The notes under the pieces were generated by a model. It worked only from the letters and a program-made list of their open reading frames with translations, was not told the origin of the DNA and did not search any database. Below, piece after piece: positions 43,306 to 56,400 of a stretch of DNA of 64,000 nt. Made by a program: the position numbers and the translations under genes. Each line of letters starts with the position of its first letter. Positions within the stretch are counted from its first letter, which is position 1. Origin of the DNA: Amborella trichopoda. Lineage: Eukaryota > Streptophyta > Magnoliopsida > Amborellales > Amborellaceae. The stretch spans positions 4,407,182 to 4,471,181 of the forward strand of contig NW_006499905.1 of the NCBI RefSeq assembly GCF_000471905.2, read 5' to 3'.

Positions 43306-46300
43306 CTGTAAATAGCAACCCCATTCAGGTGAACTATTTTGTAAAATAAGGAATTGAATGGGACCATGTTAGCCAGTTGGAACCACTATGTCATATCAAG
43401 GAGATCACTAAACCCGACATCCACCAAATGTAATACATGACAATTTTGGCTTTTATGGACCACGCAAAAGAACAATGTAGGACATTAGCTGAGAGCAACT
43501 CTGCTAAGAGGTCTATGGTTTTAAGAAAAGAAACACCTACCTATTTCTAGCTGGACAGTCATAAAGCACTATGACCATCCGCTTTTTCCTTTTCATTTTC
43601 AATAAATATATTGTCATAAACAGAAAGTTTACATGCAAGAGAAGAGGGACATATATCAGCATCACAGCGCATTCTGACATTCATTGCTCATTCAGAATCC
43701 GTAAAAACTCAAAGTACTATAAAGATTTCCAGAAATGAGTTCACAGAAGCCATACCAGTGGCTCAAAGTCATGGGTGATGAGGATATTGTTTGGCCTCAT
43801 ATCACGGTGAACAATACAACCAACTCTACATTCTTCATGAAGGTACCGAAGTCCCCTAGCAGCCCCTACTGCAATCTTTTGCCGAGCAGCCCATTCCAAT
43901 GGCTCCCGATTGTGCCCTACAGGCACAGAAGTCACCATCTCAGTCAGGTTCTCAAGCCACAATGGCAATGGCATTCCATAGTAAGTGCTTAGATTAAGAA
44001 AGGAGAGCACATGAATAGCACGCATTGAGTGGATTGTGTTGTGCACGGTGCACAGTGAGTAGTACACAAGACTGAGTATTAAGCGCACTTATGTAGTACT
44101 TCGTGCGCATGTGTTTTGGGGAACGTAGTATGCGTCGTACGGTGCATAAGTGCACAATGCTCATCATAAGTACGGGCAACATTGCTACACATTGTGCATG
44201 AATACTGTGCACTAAGTGGCTTGTGCTGTGCGCGATGCGTGGTGCGCAGTACAAGACTTAGTAGTAAGCACACTTATGTAGTACTTCGTGTGCAAAATGT
44301 AGCCATGTTATCCACACTTATGACGAGCGTTGTGCACTTATGCACTATACGATGTGCACTAAATCAGTAAGTAAGAAGATAGGTTTTGTACCAATGAACT
44401 CATAGTTTAAAAAGTGAAGGTTGCGTACCATTATTACCTTAAAAAATTATTAAAGCTGTCAAATCATCATATTTAACATTAGGAGTGTTGCTTTTGAAAT
44501 TTCATTTCACTCAACAAGACAGTCTTGTGCACAGTGTGCAGTACACAAAACTGAGTATTAAGCGCACTTCTGTAGTACTTCGTGAGCATGTATTTTGGGG
44601 AACATAGTGCACATCGTACGGTGCATAAGTGTACAATGCTCGTCTTAAGTGCAGGCAACATTGCTACACATTGCACATGAATAGTGTGCATTGAGTGGCT
44701 TGTGCTGTGCGCGATGCGTGGTGCGCGGTACACAAGACTGAGTACTAAGCACACTTATGTAGTACTTCATGAGCAAAATGTAGCAATATTACCCACACTT
44801 ATGACAAGCATTGTGCACTTATGCACTGGACGATGCGCACTAAATCATTAAGTAAGAAGACAGGTTTTGTACCAATGAACTCATAGTTTAAAAAGTGAGG
44901 GTTGCGTACCATTAAATTACCTTAAAAAATATCATCATATCTAACATTAGGAATGTTGCTTTTGAATTTCACTCAAGCACTTCTTCAAAAACATAAGATA
45001 AAAATGAGCAAACTGCCCATGCTCAAGATTGGGCATCTCGAAGTGAAACAGGAAATTGATAATTTCGCCCCATTTGAGTGGCTCAAGCAAATGATGAAAA
45101 TACCCCTGGTTTCTTCAGACTTAGCAACATGGAGCAAGGATTTACAATGAAAAAAAGTGAGTTCCAGTATTTTTTACATTTAGCAGTTCTATGTGGCTAC
45201 AACTAGGGGCATTTTTTGTCATTTGGCTCAAGCCACTCAAGAAGGGTTAATTACCAAAAGGCCTCAGCTTATTCTAGGTTCCCAATCCTGAACGGAGGCA
45301 ATTAGTTCATTTTTACTATATTTTTTTACAAGGTACTTGAGTCAAATAAAAGTTAAAAAGCAACACTCCTAATGTCAAATAGGATTATTGGCACATTTAA
45401 TGATTTTGTACGGTAATTTAAAACTTTAATTGATATGTTCTCAACTATTAAATGAATGGCATTATATACCAAAGACCCAAATTAATTATCAAAGAAGATT
45501 ACAACAAGAACCAAATTAATGGACGGGAAAAGAATGTCAGCCTAGTAGGGGACAGGGAAAGGTTATGATGGCCAAGCCAATATTTAGAGTGAAATATATA
45601 GCCAATGGTGCTAAAAATTGAAGCAAGCAATCAGGACACCTCGCCACATGCATGTTATGTGCATAAATACCTTTATATGTACATTCACATACACAAAATA
45701 TGAATGTGCATGGGGTGCAATAACAGAAATTCTGGAATCAGATGTCAATGGAGCCACCTCAACTATTCCACCATGAAATTTTCCACCCAGATACTTTGAC
45801 TTTACTGTGTTGCTAAGCTTGAAGCAAATGCAGCATGGCTACTTCTAATGCTATGCAATCTCTATCTATCAAATTAATATAAGTTAGTCATTCAAGAAGA
45901 GAAGGAAATTTTATGCATTACACAGATACATTACCATAGAGATGAGAATCCAATGATCCATTGCAGATGTATTCATAGACCAACAGCCTCCTCCTATCCT
46001 CAACACAAAATCCAATTAACATCACAACATTTCGGTGTTGCGCACAACTTAAGACCTCAACCTCTGAGCAAAACTCCAAGTCACCTTGAGAGCTAGCCAG
46101 CTTATGTTGCTTCACAGCCACGGCCTGACCATCAGGTAAAACCCCTCTATGAACTGATCCAAAACCACCTTCAGCCAAGAAGTTTGCCTGAGAAAATCCA
46201 CCCGTCGCAAGTTCAAGCTCAGCATAACTAAACCACCTTGGTGGTTTTCCAAACACAGGGGCCTTGTGTTGGCATATAGAACAGAGAGGAGGGCCAGGGG

Positions 46301-49300
46301 GTGCATTCCTAGAAAGAGAAATGGCATCTCTGACATTTGATGTGAATTCTGTATCAACCCGATAGTTTCTTTGGCCAATTCCCGCTTCTCGATCCAATTT
46401 CGAGAATTTTTCTAGCAAGGCTCTTGCCATAGCAGTTTGAGTTCTCCCACTAGGTCCATGATTTTGCACTGGATTTTCCTCACCATGTCGAGAAGTTGGT
46501 CGATGGGTACTGAGCATCTCAGACATCCATGGCTGAAAGTCAAAGCTTGTTGAAGGGGGGCTTAAATTATCACTATCAGTATCAGAAATGGCATTTGGCT
46601 CTTCTCCTGACTCGCTAGTTTCATCTATACTGCAGTTTTCTTTCATGATGTTGGGCTCTATTTTCTTTATGCCTCCGCTCATTTCTGAGGTAAAGAATGG
46701 GGAGGTACCATGGTCAGAGCTAGAGACTGAAGATGTACCAGCTTCAGTTCTGGTAAAAGGAGTTCCTAGCTCTGGACTGCTCGTTGGAGTCACAACTGGC
46801 CCTCGCATTGAAGAATTTGATGGTTTGCAGGAACTTTTGGGAAGATTTTCAGAGTCTTCTTCTGGTTCTAGAGGTGTGGGTAATGGTTTAGGCTGGTCAG
46901 TTTTGGGTGATCCTACCAAGTTCAGCCGAAGAACCTTTGGTTGGGAACGCTTCATGACCACAATGTTGCACTGCAACTCCTCCATGCAACGTTTTTCCTC
47001 ATTCTTCAGTTGTCTGTGCAGAGAGAAACGTAAGTGCATGAATAAATGATGGAATAATAAGTATAAACACAAAAGTTATGCATTTCAGCTATTATGGAAC
47101 TTGGAATGCAGCTATGATAGCGACCTTTTTTAACAGTCCTTAAAATAACAATCTGAACTATATTAGGTATAGACGTATTATGCACATACATGGATTCATT
47201 CCCGGTAACAGTATTTCCAGGATTGCTAATTTTTAGAGTAAACTATACCAGTGTGCAATAGTTGCATTCCGAAGCATTCCCCGAAATGTAATGCTTGATT
47301 TTTTTTGGACTTAGCACAAGAGTGGGGGAATTGAACAATGGATGTTGTGCCGAGCTCTCAATGAACTAACCGACCAGCTGAGAGCCTGGACCACAATTAT
47401 GATTCAAATGGTATTCAATGAATTTTAACTATCATATAATGATTTGGCTCAGGGAGTGCAAATACTTTCTATTTAGAGAAGTCTGTAAATTTCACACTTC
47501 TTCCCCTGATGCCCATATTTATATTTAAATAAAGTTAATGTCAAACAGTACGGAATGCCATAAGTATCATTAAGTTTTGCCATATAATCTGAAGGAAAAT
47601 TGTTTCATGCACGCTGGATCGCATTTCTACAATATGCAGTCCCAAGGTATAAACCATCCATCTTAAGGATAGATGCAAATAGGTGGTCCATCTAAAAACA
47701 ATTGAAACTAACGGTCCAAATGTTTTCTTAATAGAATTATTATTTCTAATTTTTAAAATTTATTTATTTTTTCATATTCATGATCTCCATATTACATGTC
47801 CATCAAAATTAAGTCCAAAAATCCATCTCAAAAATAGACTTTAAAGAGGTGACTCATTTCAACATGGACTCATAGAAACCATGTCCTAATCTAAAACACT
47901 GACCTTTATTTTGTGGTTAAAATACTGGAGACAATCCTTAGTTAACCAAAGAAGAATATGCACTTATTGGTGCTTCGCAGAATATTACCAGTAATATGAG
48001 TCAAATAGGGTAAAGAAAATAATTGAATAAACTGATTCACATCCTACAACTTTCACAGGTTATTCTCAGGCACAGATGTTGTTCACCAACCAATCAAAAA
48101 GTTCAATTTTTCCCTCTATTTGTAATAGTCTATTAGAAGAGTCTCATATTTAATAGTCCATTAGAAGAGTCTCATATTCTAAATTTTTCATGCAACTCAT
48201 GCTACAAGAAATTACTATCAAAAGAACATTGCTTCATGAAAAAAAAATGCCATCCATCTCTAATTGACTAATTGAATGTGCATCTCATTAATAGAAAAAT
48301 GTGCTAAATATATTAAAACTGAGCTATAACTGTCTGGAAAAAACTGAGATAGATGCTTTATTATTCGAACAATTACTTGTCCAATACCACCCAGTTTGCT
48401 CCAGCTTTTTTGGACTCGGCAGCCACAGCTCCACTAGGTGAACCAGATACAATCTTTATCTTGACATTTATCTGACAAAAGCACATAAAAAATTAGTATA
48501 TATCCAAATTTTAACAGGAAAACCTATGAAAGCCTAGCGAAGCTAGATTTATAGAGAAGCTACCTTGTTTGGGTCATAAACACCTTGAAGCTGAAGAATC
48601 ATCTGTGAACAGGAATCTGTGATCTCACATTTCTGCTCAGAAGTAGTTCCCAACTGAGACTTCCTATGACCACTTGCACAATCTCCAGCAAACCTCGGAA
48701 AACCCCATAGCTTTCTACCTGTATATTAATAAAGTACACCAATCAGATTCACGAGGTATGGGTAGCAAGGTTGACATTTACTAAAATCTAAATAGAGATG
48801 GATAGCATGCCACGATTTGTATTCCAAAAGTTAGAACCCAATTTTAGTGGTAAAGAAAGGAGTCAGGACTTGCACATCAAACCAAAATGTCCCAGAGCTG
48901 TAACGACAAGAGCAGAGAGAAAAATATGAAGAGTGTGAGGATTACAATGAAAATTGTATATTTGAGCTCTAGGTTGTTATTCAATGTGAATGAATAACAG
49001 CAACACGTCTGAATTAGCCCGAATCCATGGTTCTGTGAGGATTACAATGAAAATTCTGTTTCGTCAAGTTTTTCAGTTACTAAGTTAAAAGCACAAGAAT
49101 TAACATCTAAAACTTTAGCTGGTTACACAGTACATTTCTGAACTTGGTCCCACGTTCAAATAAAGCTTCTGGCCCAGGTTCAAATAAACTTGATCCCAGG
49201 TTCAAATAAACTTTTTTCCATCATAATTTTTATTTTCCAAGATTGATAAACTCTCCTTGTTTTGCTTTTTCTAATATTGGAAAAAGCTCAATGTTTTTAG

Positions 49301-50820
49301 TTTCCAATATTGAAAAGCTCTCCGAGATTTTCCCTCGATATTGAAAAAAAAAAGAAGTTAAGTTTTTCTCGGAAATTGAGGAAGTCGAATGAGCTTTCCT
49401 CAAAATTGATAATCTAGGACGACTTGACTCGGTTATCACTATGACAGAGTCGGGGATCAGATTCAAGTTTGTGATACTGATAGTGAACAAGCTAGAGCTT
49501 AAATATACACCTCTATCTTATATGTGGAGCGTCTAATTGGTACGCAAATGCCACAATAATTTGAATGAATAACAAAAAAACAATCGTTGTCATAATTACA
49601 ATTTGAAAAGATAAATGAGCCGACAATCTTTGGCTTTTCCTTTCTGTTATAGAGCAAAAGATGATTTTCAAGATAACAAATTAAGTAAAAGAAAAAAAAA
49701 AAAAAAAAAACAAGAGAATTAGCTAATATTTCCAAACCAGCCATTGAACAATATAGAGAAGAGTATACACATTACTGGGCATCCACCTATCATTCATGTT
49801 AACAGACAGTGAAAATGGACAGTACAAGAGGCCACCAAGACACTCAAAGAAGATACAGGTAACCTCCATCATTGATCATCAAGAATGGATACTGGATCCC
49901 GACTTGGAAAATAACAAATAACAATAGAAACTCAGTAAATATAGCTCTGACCCATACAGGAGCATTACATTTTAAAAAAATACATATATCTTTTTCCATC
50001 TATTCCCAAACATATTTACCATAATTCTATAAAGGACTCCCATATTTCTTTTTCTACTGCAAAGGAAAATGAACAACATCCAAAAAATAGCATCAGATCT
50101 AAAAGAATATATCAGCCCCACCAGGAAATTAACTCAAGCGTTAGCCACATCAACAACTTAACAAATGCATCACGAGGACTAAAGAGGGAGTCAAAATCCC
50201 TAATAACTACATCTGCCACAAAATGAACAAATATTACAGCACTCATCTGCCATGAAGCCAACGAACAAAGCCAAAAAAGAAAAAAGACAATAAGACATTA
50301 AAGAAGTAAAAATAGGAGGGGAAACAAAAAACAAAATCAGAGGGACTATATCAATGGTATCCATTATAAATTTTTAATAATAGTAAAATAAAGTGGAATA
50401 ACACGGCCCCCACAGTTCGATCAAGGGCCAACATAAACATGCAGTGCCATTGGCACCCACCTAATAGGCACCCTAACAGTTATGAGAGAAATGAGAATAA
50501 TGTTTGTCATAACTCATAAGGATGATGCTGGTCATGCCCGAAGGAGTACTCTACTGACAACAATAATGAAAAACAATTTTTAAAGAATAATAAGAAAAAA
50601 GAAGAAGAGGACGTTTAGAGACTCCACCTGAACTAGACCCAGCCACAACGACCAATAGGGTTATGCAATCACCGGGCTGGACAACATGAGTGAGAGCCCA
50701 AACGAGAGCAGTCTTCGGAATCTCCTTGGTGGCTTTTACAGCGACCACCACCTTCTCTGCAACATCCGATCCGTTCTCCACCCTCCCACATTTTTGAATC
50801 ACAATATTAGAAGAACTCAT
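40499..50820 (-). CDS. receptor-like cytoplasmic kinase with N-terminal USP-like domain (At3g13690 / SELMODRAFT_444075-like)
   Basis: Nine exons, all phases compatible: 50628-50820, 48564-48718, 48377-48471, 45935-47013, 43756-43916, 42655-42731, 42419-42566, 41730-41879, 40499-40714. They total 2274 bp, encoding about 757 residues, close to the length I recall for the Arabidopsis relative. Residues 23-150 form a USP-like adenine-nucleotide hydrolase fold ([30 protein letters not shown]). A Ser/Pro-rich linker of about 240 residues follows, with the family motif [20 protein letters not shown]. The kinase domain spans about 409-680: EGGFGSV (429-435), VAVK (K449), HRDMRPNN (H544-N551), DFG (564-566), APE (590-592) and a C-lobe with [15 protein letters not shown]. 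The relatives are often labelled inactive, yet Lys, HRD Asp, Asn and DFG are all present; only the Lys of HRDxK is Arg (548). Likely cytosolic or membrane-associated; substrate unknown. Start chosen for [10 protein letters not shown]. No damage seen. Confidence 0.92.
41002..41203. mobile_element. Tourist-like MITE (PIF/Harbinger) with TAA target duplication, intron 8
   Basis: The left end GGGCCTGTAGTATAGCGC and the reverse complement of the right end, GGGGGCCTGTTTGTATCGTG, are inverted repeats. TAA flanks both sides (40999-41001 and 41204-41206), the TWA duplication expected for PIF/Harbinger elements. Length is 202 bp. Confidence 0.75.
42250..42291 (+). repeat. (CT)n(CA)n microsatellite in kinase intron 7
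   Basis: CTCTCT run followed by CACACA run. Confidence 0.9.
43264..43301 (+). repeat. (AT)n microsatellite in kinase intron 5
   Basis: About 36 bases of uninterrupted AT. Confidence 0.95.
44020..44965 (+). repeat. 479-bp tandem duplication with nested 186-bp repeats, kinase intron 4
   Basis: ACTGAGTATTAAGCGCACTT starts at 44071 and 44550 (period 479). Within each copy a related block (GACTTAGTAGTAAGCACACT at about 44254 and its counterpart at 44735) recurs about 186 bp on. The units are rich in GTGCAC, TGCGCA and TGTGCA palindromes. Each 479-bp copy ends with AACATTAGGA.TGTTGCTTTT. Confidence 0.85.
44937..45400. mobile_element. foldback-type MITE in kinase intron 4
   Basis: The left end AACATTAGGAATGTTGCTTT then TGAATTTCACTCAAG is repeated inverted at 45333-45393 (CTTGAGTCAAATAAAAG, AAAAAGCAACACTCCTAATG). 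Inside, TTTGAGTGGCTCAAGCAAAT then GATGAAAATACCCCT (45073-45107) is mirrored by AGGGGCATTTTTTGTCATTT then GGCTCAAGCCACTCAAG (45205-45241). Nested arms would fold into a long hairpin. No coding capacity. Confidence 0.7.
45401..45934. other. rest of kinase intron 4
   Basis: Unique-looking intron sequence next to exon 4; nothing else seen. Confidence 0.5.
47295..47395 (-). repeat. tRNA-derived SINE-like sequence, kinase intron 3
   Basis: The minus strand reads CTCTCAGCTGGTCGGTTAGT then TCATTGAGAGCTCGGCACAA, like a tRNA D-arm/A box, then TTGTTCAATTCCCCC, a B-box-like block about 40 bp on. An A-run follows (T-run at 47299-47306 on plus). This order fits a short plant SINE. Confidence 0.5.
47600..47850 (+). 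repeat. 'AGAATTATTATTTCT' MITE, kinase intron 3
   Basis: Best-preserved member: GCACGCTGGATCGCATTTC, GGTCCAAATGTTTTCTTAAT, AGAATTATTATTTCTAATTT, TTCATATTCATGATCTCCAT. Confidence 0.65.
48719..50627. other. kinase intron 1
   Basis: A 1909-bp intron. It holds a poly-A stretch near 49690 and short phrases repeated near 49150-49210 (CAGGTTCAAATAAACTT). No transposon ends recognised. Confidence 0.5.
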
Positions 50821-53800
50821 TACATAAACCCTTTCCTCTCTCTACTCACCCTTCTCTTCTTTAAAACACCTGATTCCACGAACCCCACTTAAGGAAGCCC
50901 ATATAACTTAAACCTCAGCTACAATAAGCATTATAGAACCTTCTATGAGCTCAAAGAACAATTAATTTATAAACCGAAAACCTCAAATCAGGGACTATCC
51001 AAGGTTTAATTCACTTAATATTCCCTTTCGGATAGAACTTTAATCTTTTTCCTTTTCTCTTTTTGGAAAGAAGGCAATGAGATGCATATGAGTTTGAGAG
51101 GGTGTCTTTTGTTTTGCAATAGAAGTCACAGACGGGACGAAACCTTCACTGTTTTAGAGGGGGAAAAGCAAAAGCAAGCAGGGTACGTCCATTGTGAAAG
51201 TGGGTATCCTTTTGGTTGCATCCCCATCACTGGCCATCATCTCTTAATAACGTGAGATTCTTCTCAGATCACATGGTATCTTGCCCAGTCGTCGATAGGA
51301 AAGAACCTCACAAAATGTAGCATCAAATCACTGTAGAGCTGACAATAATTCCTTCTGCTCCTCAAAAGTATAACAGGGAAAAGTAAAATCGAGGTTTGGG
51401 TTTAACTCGGTGATTACTAGGTCGATCAGAAATTCTTAAGCCCTTCAGTATTGAAGAAAATGGCCTTGAATCGTTTGCCTCAGAAAGCTAAACCATTGTA
51501 TAAGAACGAGATATTTACAATAGAATCCCATAAATATTTTTGCCAAAATGATTCAATGAACACATTATAGCCCCTGAAGCTCTGAAGATCGAGAGATAAC
51601 GGCCACAGTTTATGTAGAACATCAAAGCAGAGATTCCGGGTTCAGCTTCCAGATATTCAAAGAATTAGGAAGCTCTAAATCAAACCCAACAACGGCAATA
51701 ATGAATAAACCGCCTGGTCAAGAAACGATGAAGTTCATATTAGCATCAGGATCATTACGAGAATGACCCAAAACCTAAGAACAAGATGCCAAAACAATGA
51801 AAAGACAGAAAGCAAAAGAAAGGCAAAAAGGAGAAGAAAACAGTGCCTATGAGTCAAGGAAGCAATGATTTTTAGGTTAATAGGTCTCTAAATGAAGAGT
51901 AAAACTAGCTCAGACTACGATTAAAATTATGCTTGAAAATTGAAGCAAAAAACATTTTCCCACTTTTCAATTTTCATAAGGTAATAAAAACCAAATGGTT
52001 CAAAACCTTCAAATCCAATGCTCAAAAGCACTGAAGTGACAAGACGAAGCTCTTCAGGTCAAGTAAAAAAAAAAAGAATCTTTGAGGTCTGTAACCTTTC
52101 AGATCTGAAACCATAGTTAAAAATGAAAATAAAATATAATTAAATATTATTAAAAAACTAATGAAAGAAACCTTTTAATTATTTATGTGAAATAAAACTA
52201 GGTTAGAAGTAATTTAAAATGCAAAGCTTCAGAACCTCAAAATTGGGAAATGAAAATTTCATTGAAAAACTATAAATAAATACAAAATCCAGGTGATCTT
52301 AATGATGATATAGAGGGGGCTAATCTCGCAATATTTGGACAAATGAAATTTAAGAACCTTCTAAATTAAGGTAGTAAAATTACGTAAAGCACCAATTAAG
52401 CTTCTTCCAATAAAGCAAACTATAGACGATACACTAACCCGTAACATCAACCATAAAACTTTCAGTGAAATGTTGAAAAGTCTTAAAACATGATGAAATA
52501 AAGATCTTCTGGTTCAAAAAAGCATCAATGTCTTAGGGTAAGGGTTGGGACCTTTAAACTGATAGAGTTCAGAGCCCTTAAATAAAAGCATTAGAAAGAC
52601 ATTAACAAAAGAACAAAAGCGTTATGGTTCTAATCCCATGTATCTTTGACCGAATAATTTTCAGAACCTTGTAAACATAGATAAAGGTCTCCAAATCAAG
52701 AAATCCCCCTACTGTTTGAACTGAGGAAAAGCAGCAGAGAAAGTGTTAATCTGAGAATGTTCAAAGAAACATTTTTTAAACCTTTGAATCAGTGAAGAAA
52801 AATAACAATTTACAGAGGTTTTAATGAACTAGAAAGTTATTAGCTGAGTCTTCATCTAAGTAGCTAAATCTAAAATAACTAAGAGAACATGCCTGAGTAC
52901 TGTAATTTTAAATGCATGTAACGAAAAACAATTTTAAAGCAGAGTAACCACAAAATCCAGGTCTAGTTTAAGACCTTGGCAAAATGTTAAAAAAAACTTT
53001 TGAAGAAGAAGAAAACAAAGGAAGAAAAATCAAACCTCTTAAACAGGGTCTTTTCCAGCATAGATCAAAATGCATTATCAAAGATTTTGAGATCCATTCC
53101 AAATAAAAAAAAACGGAAAATAAAAAAGAAATAAAACTAATTAATTTTTGTTTTTTGTTTTTCTATTACAAGCATTGCAGCTTAAAAATCTCTGTATCCG
53201 AGTTACTTCTTCTTAAACAAACCTTTCCGGCAATGAAAACGATTACATTACAAATGAAAACCTAAAGTTTCACTGTAATCTCTCCATTCTTCAAAAATTG
53301 ATCGAAATAAAACATTTAAACAACTCTTTCCAAAAATCTTTGGACCAGAGCTTCTACAACTGAAAAGGACCTCATCTTCTTCAGAGAAACCATCAAAACC
53401 AAACCAAACAGCCAAAATTCACTGTATTTTCATCACTATACAAAATAAAACGTCATAAAACAAATATCAATAAATATTTGAGAAATAAACCCTAGACCAT
53501 TCAAATCACAACCTCAGCTCATGAAATGAACCTCTTCTGGTTCAGAAAAACCAACACATTGTAGCTCAAGCTCCAAATCCTCTCTTTCACTCCTTTACTG
53601 TGAAAAAATGGACATTGCAGAGCTCGAGATAATGGAAATGCAGAAAGATAAATGGACAGAAAACCAGGTTTTAGAAGCAACCCCTGCTTCTTTAAGTCTC
53701 ACCACCCTTTTACGCAGAGAAGCTCTGCACGTCTTACCGCCCTCGAACTCAAACTTTGACTAAACTACCCCTATTAGTTGCTGATATTGCGTTATTACCC

Positions 53801-53833
53801 TAGAATCGATCAAAAATAACCTTCGGTTTGTAG
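50821..53833 (-). other. 5' leader/upstream region of the kinase gene
   Basis: About 3 kb without any of the window's repeat families, unlike nearly all other intergenic DNA here. CT-rich and GA-rich patches lie next to the start codon and at 53580-53760. It could hold a 5' UTR intron; no protein frame is present. Confidence 0.4.
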
Positions 53834-53841
53834 TATATAAC
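53834..53841 (-). promoter_or_regulatory. candidate TATA box for the kinase gene
   Basis: The minus strand reads CGTTATATACTACAAAC. A start site would fall near 53805, followed by GC-richer sequence as in plant 5' UTRs. No support beyond sequence. Confidence 0.3.
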
Positions 53842-56400
53842 GAGCATAGGCCTAACCCAAGATCTATGACAACAACCGAATTTGTCCCTCGTATCTCCAA
53901 TAGACGGTCATGATCTCAAGATGTAAGGGCTTTGTAGATCTACTCCACTTAAGCAGACGGCTCAGATCATGGAAAAACAAAATTTTGAACGCTTAAAAAG
54001 GGGAGGATCCTCATTTTTGCCTAAAATTGTTTACCAACGATTTTAGAATTTCAGCTAAATTACGTATGGCAAGAAGGAATTTTTTAAATATTGAATTTTG
54101 TGAAAAATATTCAACAAGAAGCATAGCCAAAATCTACTATTGGTTTGATTTAGAATTTTAAAACGCGGTTATACGGATTGAGAATTGTCGATCTAGACCG
54201 GACTTGATGGCCTGACAATCTAATTTGGGTCCCCTGCCCTTTAATCTCAAATTTTTTTTGTACTGATTCATATCAAATTCGGCACAATGAGTGGCAATCC
54301 AAGTTTTAAATTTTTTAATCAAAGTCAATTTTATAAGTTCTAACTTCTACTAAAAAACATTGCTTAAATTTGAAGTTTCAATTTCAATGAATTCAAATTT
54401 AGTAAAATTTGGCCACTTTTTAATCTTTTTGTGTATGTTTGTTTTTTCCTTAAAGGGAACCGTTTTCGAGCCAAACCCAGGCTAAAGAGGGCAAAAAACT
54501 AAAAATAAAACTAAAAAATTTATTAAGTCATGTGATTGAAAATCCATGTCTAACGCTTCATTTTCAAATGTAAATCGTGTTACAAACGTGTTCCTTAAAT
54601 TTAGACAAAATCATTGAATGCTGGCCATATTTAGAGACAATTAATTGTAGATTTAGCACATAATACACTTTTAAAGTTTTGATTATCACATATAACTATG
54701 GTTCAAAATGTGCCATTAAAAATTCAGTGAATTTTGGCCATATTTAGCATCAATTAATTGCGATTTTAGAAAGAAACTCGTGTTTAATGTTTCAAGTTTG
54801 CAAATGTAAACATATTGCAAAAGTCTTCCCATTTTTAATCAAAATTTATTGAGTTTTGGGCATCATCAATTAATACTGACCTTATTTGCACTCCCGAAAT
54901 TTCGTCCCCAAAACCCTTACCGAAACGAAAACCCGAAACTTGGTGTCCCAATGTGGCTTCTCCTCGTTTCTAACTTAACCATGGTTAAGAATTAGAAGGA
55001 ACAAAAACGAAGCTATTTAACCATGGTTGAGATTTGTGGGACCTACGAGCCCAGCATTGCATGGAAACTGGACTGCTCACGAGCCGCCAGGACCAGCACG
55101 AGAATTAACTGCGATGATAAGGTCAGTTTTCGCCCCTCTCAAAATTCATATCTCAAATAAGTCCTTAAACGGTCGCAAGTGCAAAATCTACTCCAGTTTT
55201 ATTTCATGCCTTCCCCGGATTGGGTTTAGCACGAATGGAAATATCTAACTCATAAATCTAATGAAAATTATTAGGAAAAGAGGCATAGATAATTGTAATT
55301 TCAAATAAACCCTCAAGTATGAAAAAAGTTCATGACTCCCTTCCAAATTAAAAAAATAAATACAAAAGAAAACAAGAAGAAGAAAGGTATCTAACTCCAT
55401 TGTTATTTTTTTACATTATCCAAATCACATTTAGACATTGTATTTGTTCTAATAATTGAAAAAATACTATGATGATGATAATTTGTTCTAATAATCCCAT
55501 CATCTAAATGAGATTTGGGTTACTACATTTAATCTGCTAGCGATGTTAGAGAGAGGGAGAGGGAGAGAGAGAGAGGAATTTAAGAGAGGAAGGCGTTCAC
55601 AAGTGGGCAGCGATAAGGGGGTGGGGAACATTTTTTTCTAATTTTTGAATGAGGGGGTCACTAGAAAAAGAAGAAAACAATTAAATATTATCATTTGGTC
55701 AATAGAAAATAGAAAAAATATTTTCATATCTTCTATTTTTAAGTTTTATTTATTGATAAATCTAAGGGTTCAAAAAATATCATCTAACCCCCTGGTTACT
55801 TTAAACCAATCTTTTAACCTAAACAAAAATGAGAACGATATGTTATTTCTAAAGTCAATATTTTCTCTCTCTTCACTTATATACTTCAAACTTCTATTTT
55901 TCTCTCTATTTCTAGATCTCTCTCATTCTCTCTCTTATCCTGGAATCTCTCACCTCCATGAAGCCTTTCTCTCTCTTTAGAAATTTAGGATGGCTTTTAG
56001 AAAAGACATGTCTTTTTATATTTGTTTGACTTAAAAAAATATGTTTAAATTAGGTCAGGAGGCTAGCAAAAATAAAATCTACAATTTTAATGCCCAATAT
56101 AACTTTTAAAATATTAGTTCTATTGTAAAAGGAAACTTAAAAATAATGAGCATGAAGATATTTTCTCTAAAAAATATAAGAAGGGGGTTAAAAGTCATTA
56201 TCTCTCAACTCGGAGGGGGTAAATGGGTTTTTTATAAATGTGAGAGTTTATTTGGAATTATAATCACATAAAGAGAAATTAATGGCTAGGAGATGAAATA
56301 TCATATGGTTTGCATAGAAAAAGGGCATTATGTGAAAATATAGCATATTATGTAATTATACTATTGGGACACATAGATTATGTTGGGTGAATGTGGCCAT
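53842..56400. other. gene-free sequence
   Basis: No gene. Two CATGG palindromes (CTTAACCATGGTTAAG near 54974 and TTTAACCATGGTTGAG near 55017) and a (GA)n patch near 55550 are the only structure I see. Confidence 0.4.

Noticed and set aside
43994..44754. Minus-strand frames of 64-115 codons within kinase intron 4
   Set aside because: They translate the palindromic tandem repeat; only 43756-43916 within this area is a true exon.
46588..47049. Plus-strand frame of 153 codons
   Set aside because: Antisense shadow of kinase exon 4.
54974..55032. Two near-identical 16-bp palindromes around CCATGG
   Set aside because: Noted as curious, but with no flanking structure or gene they do not support a feature.
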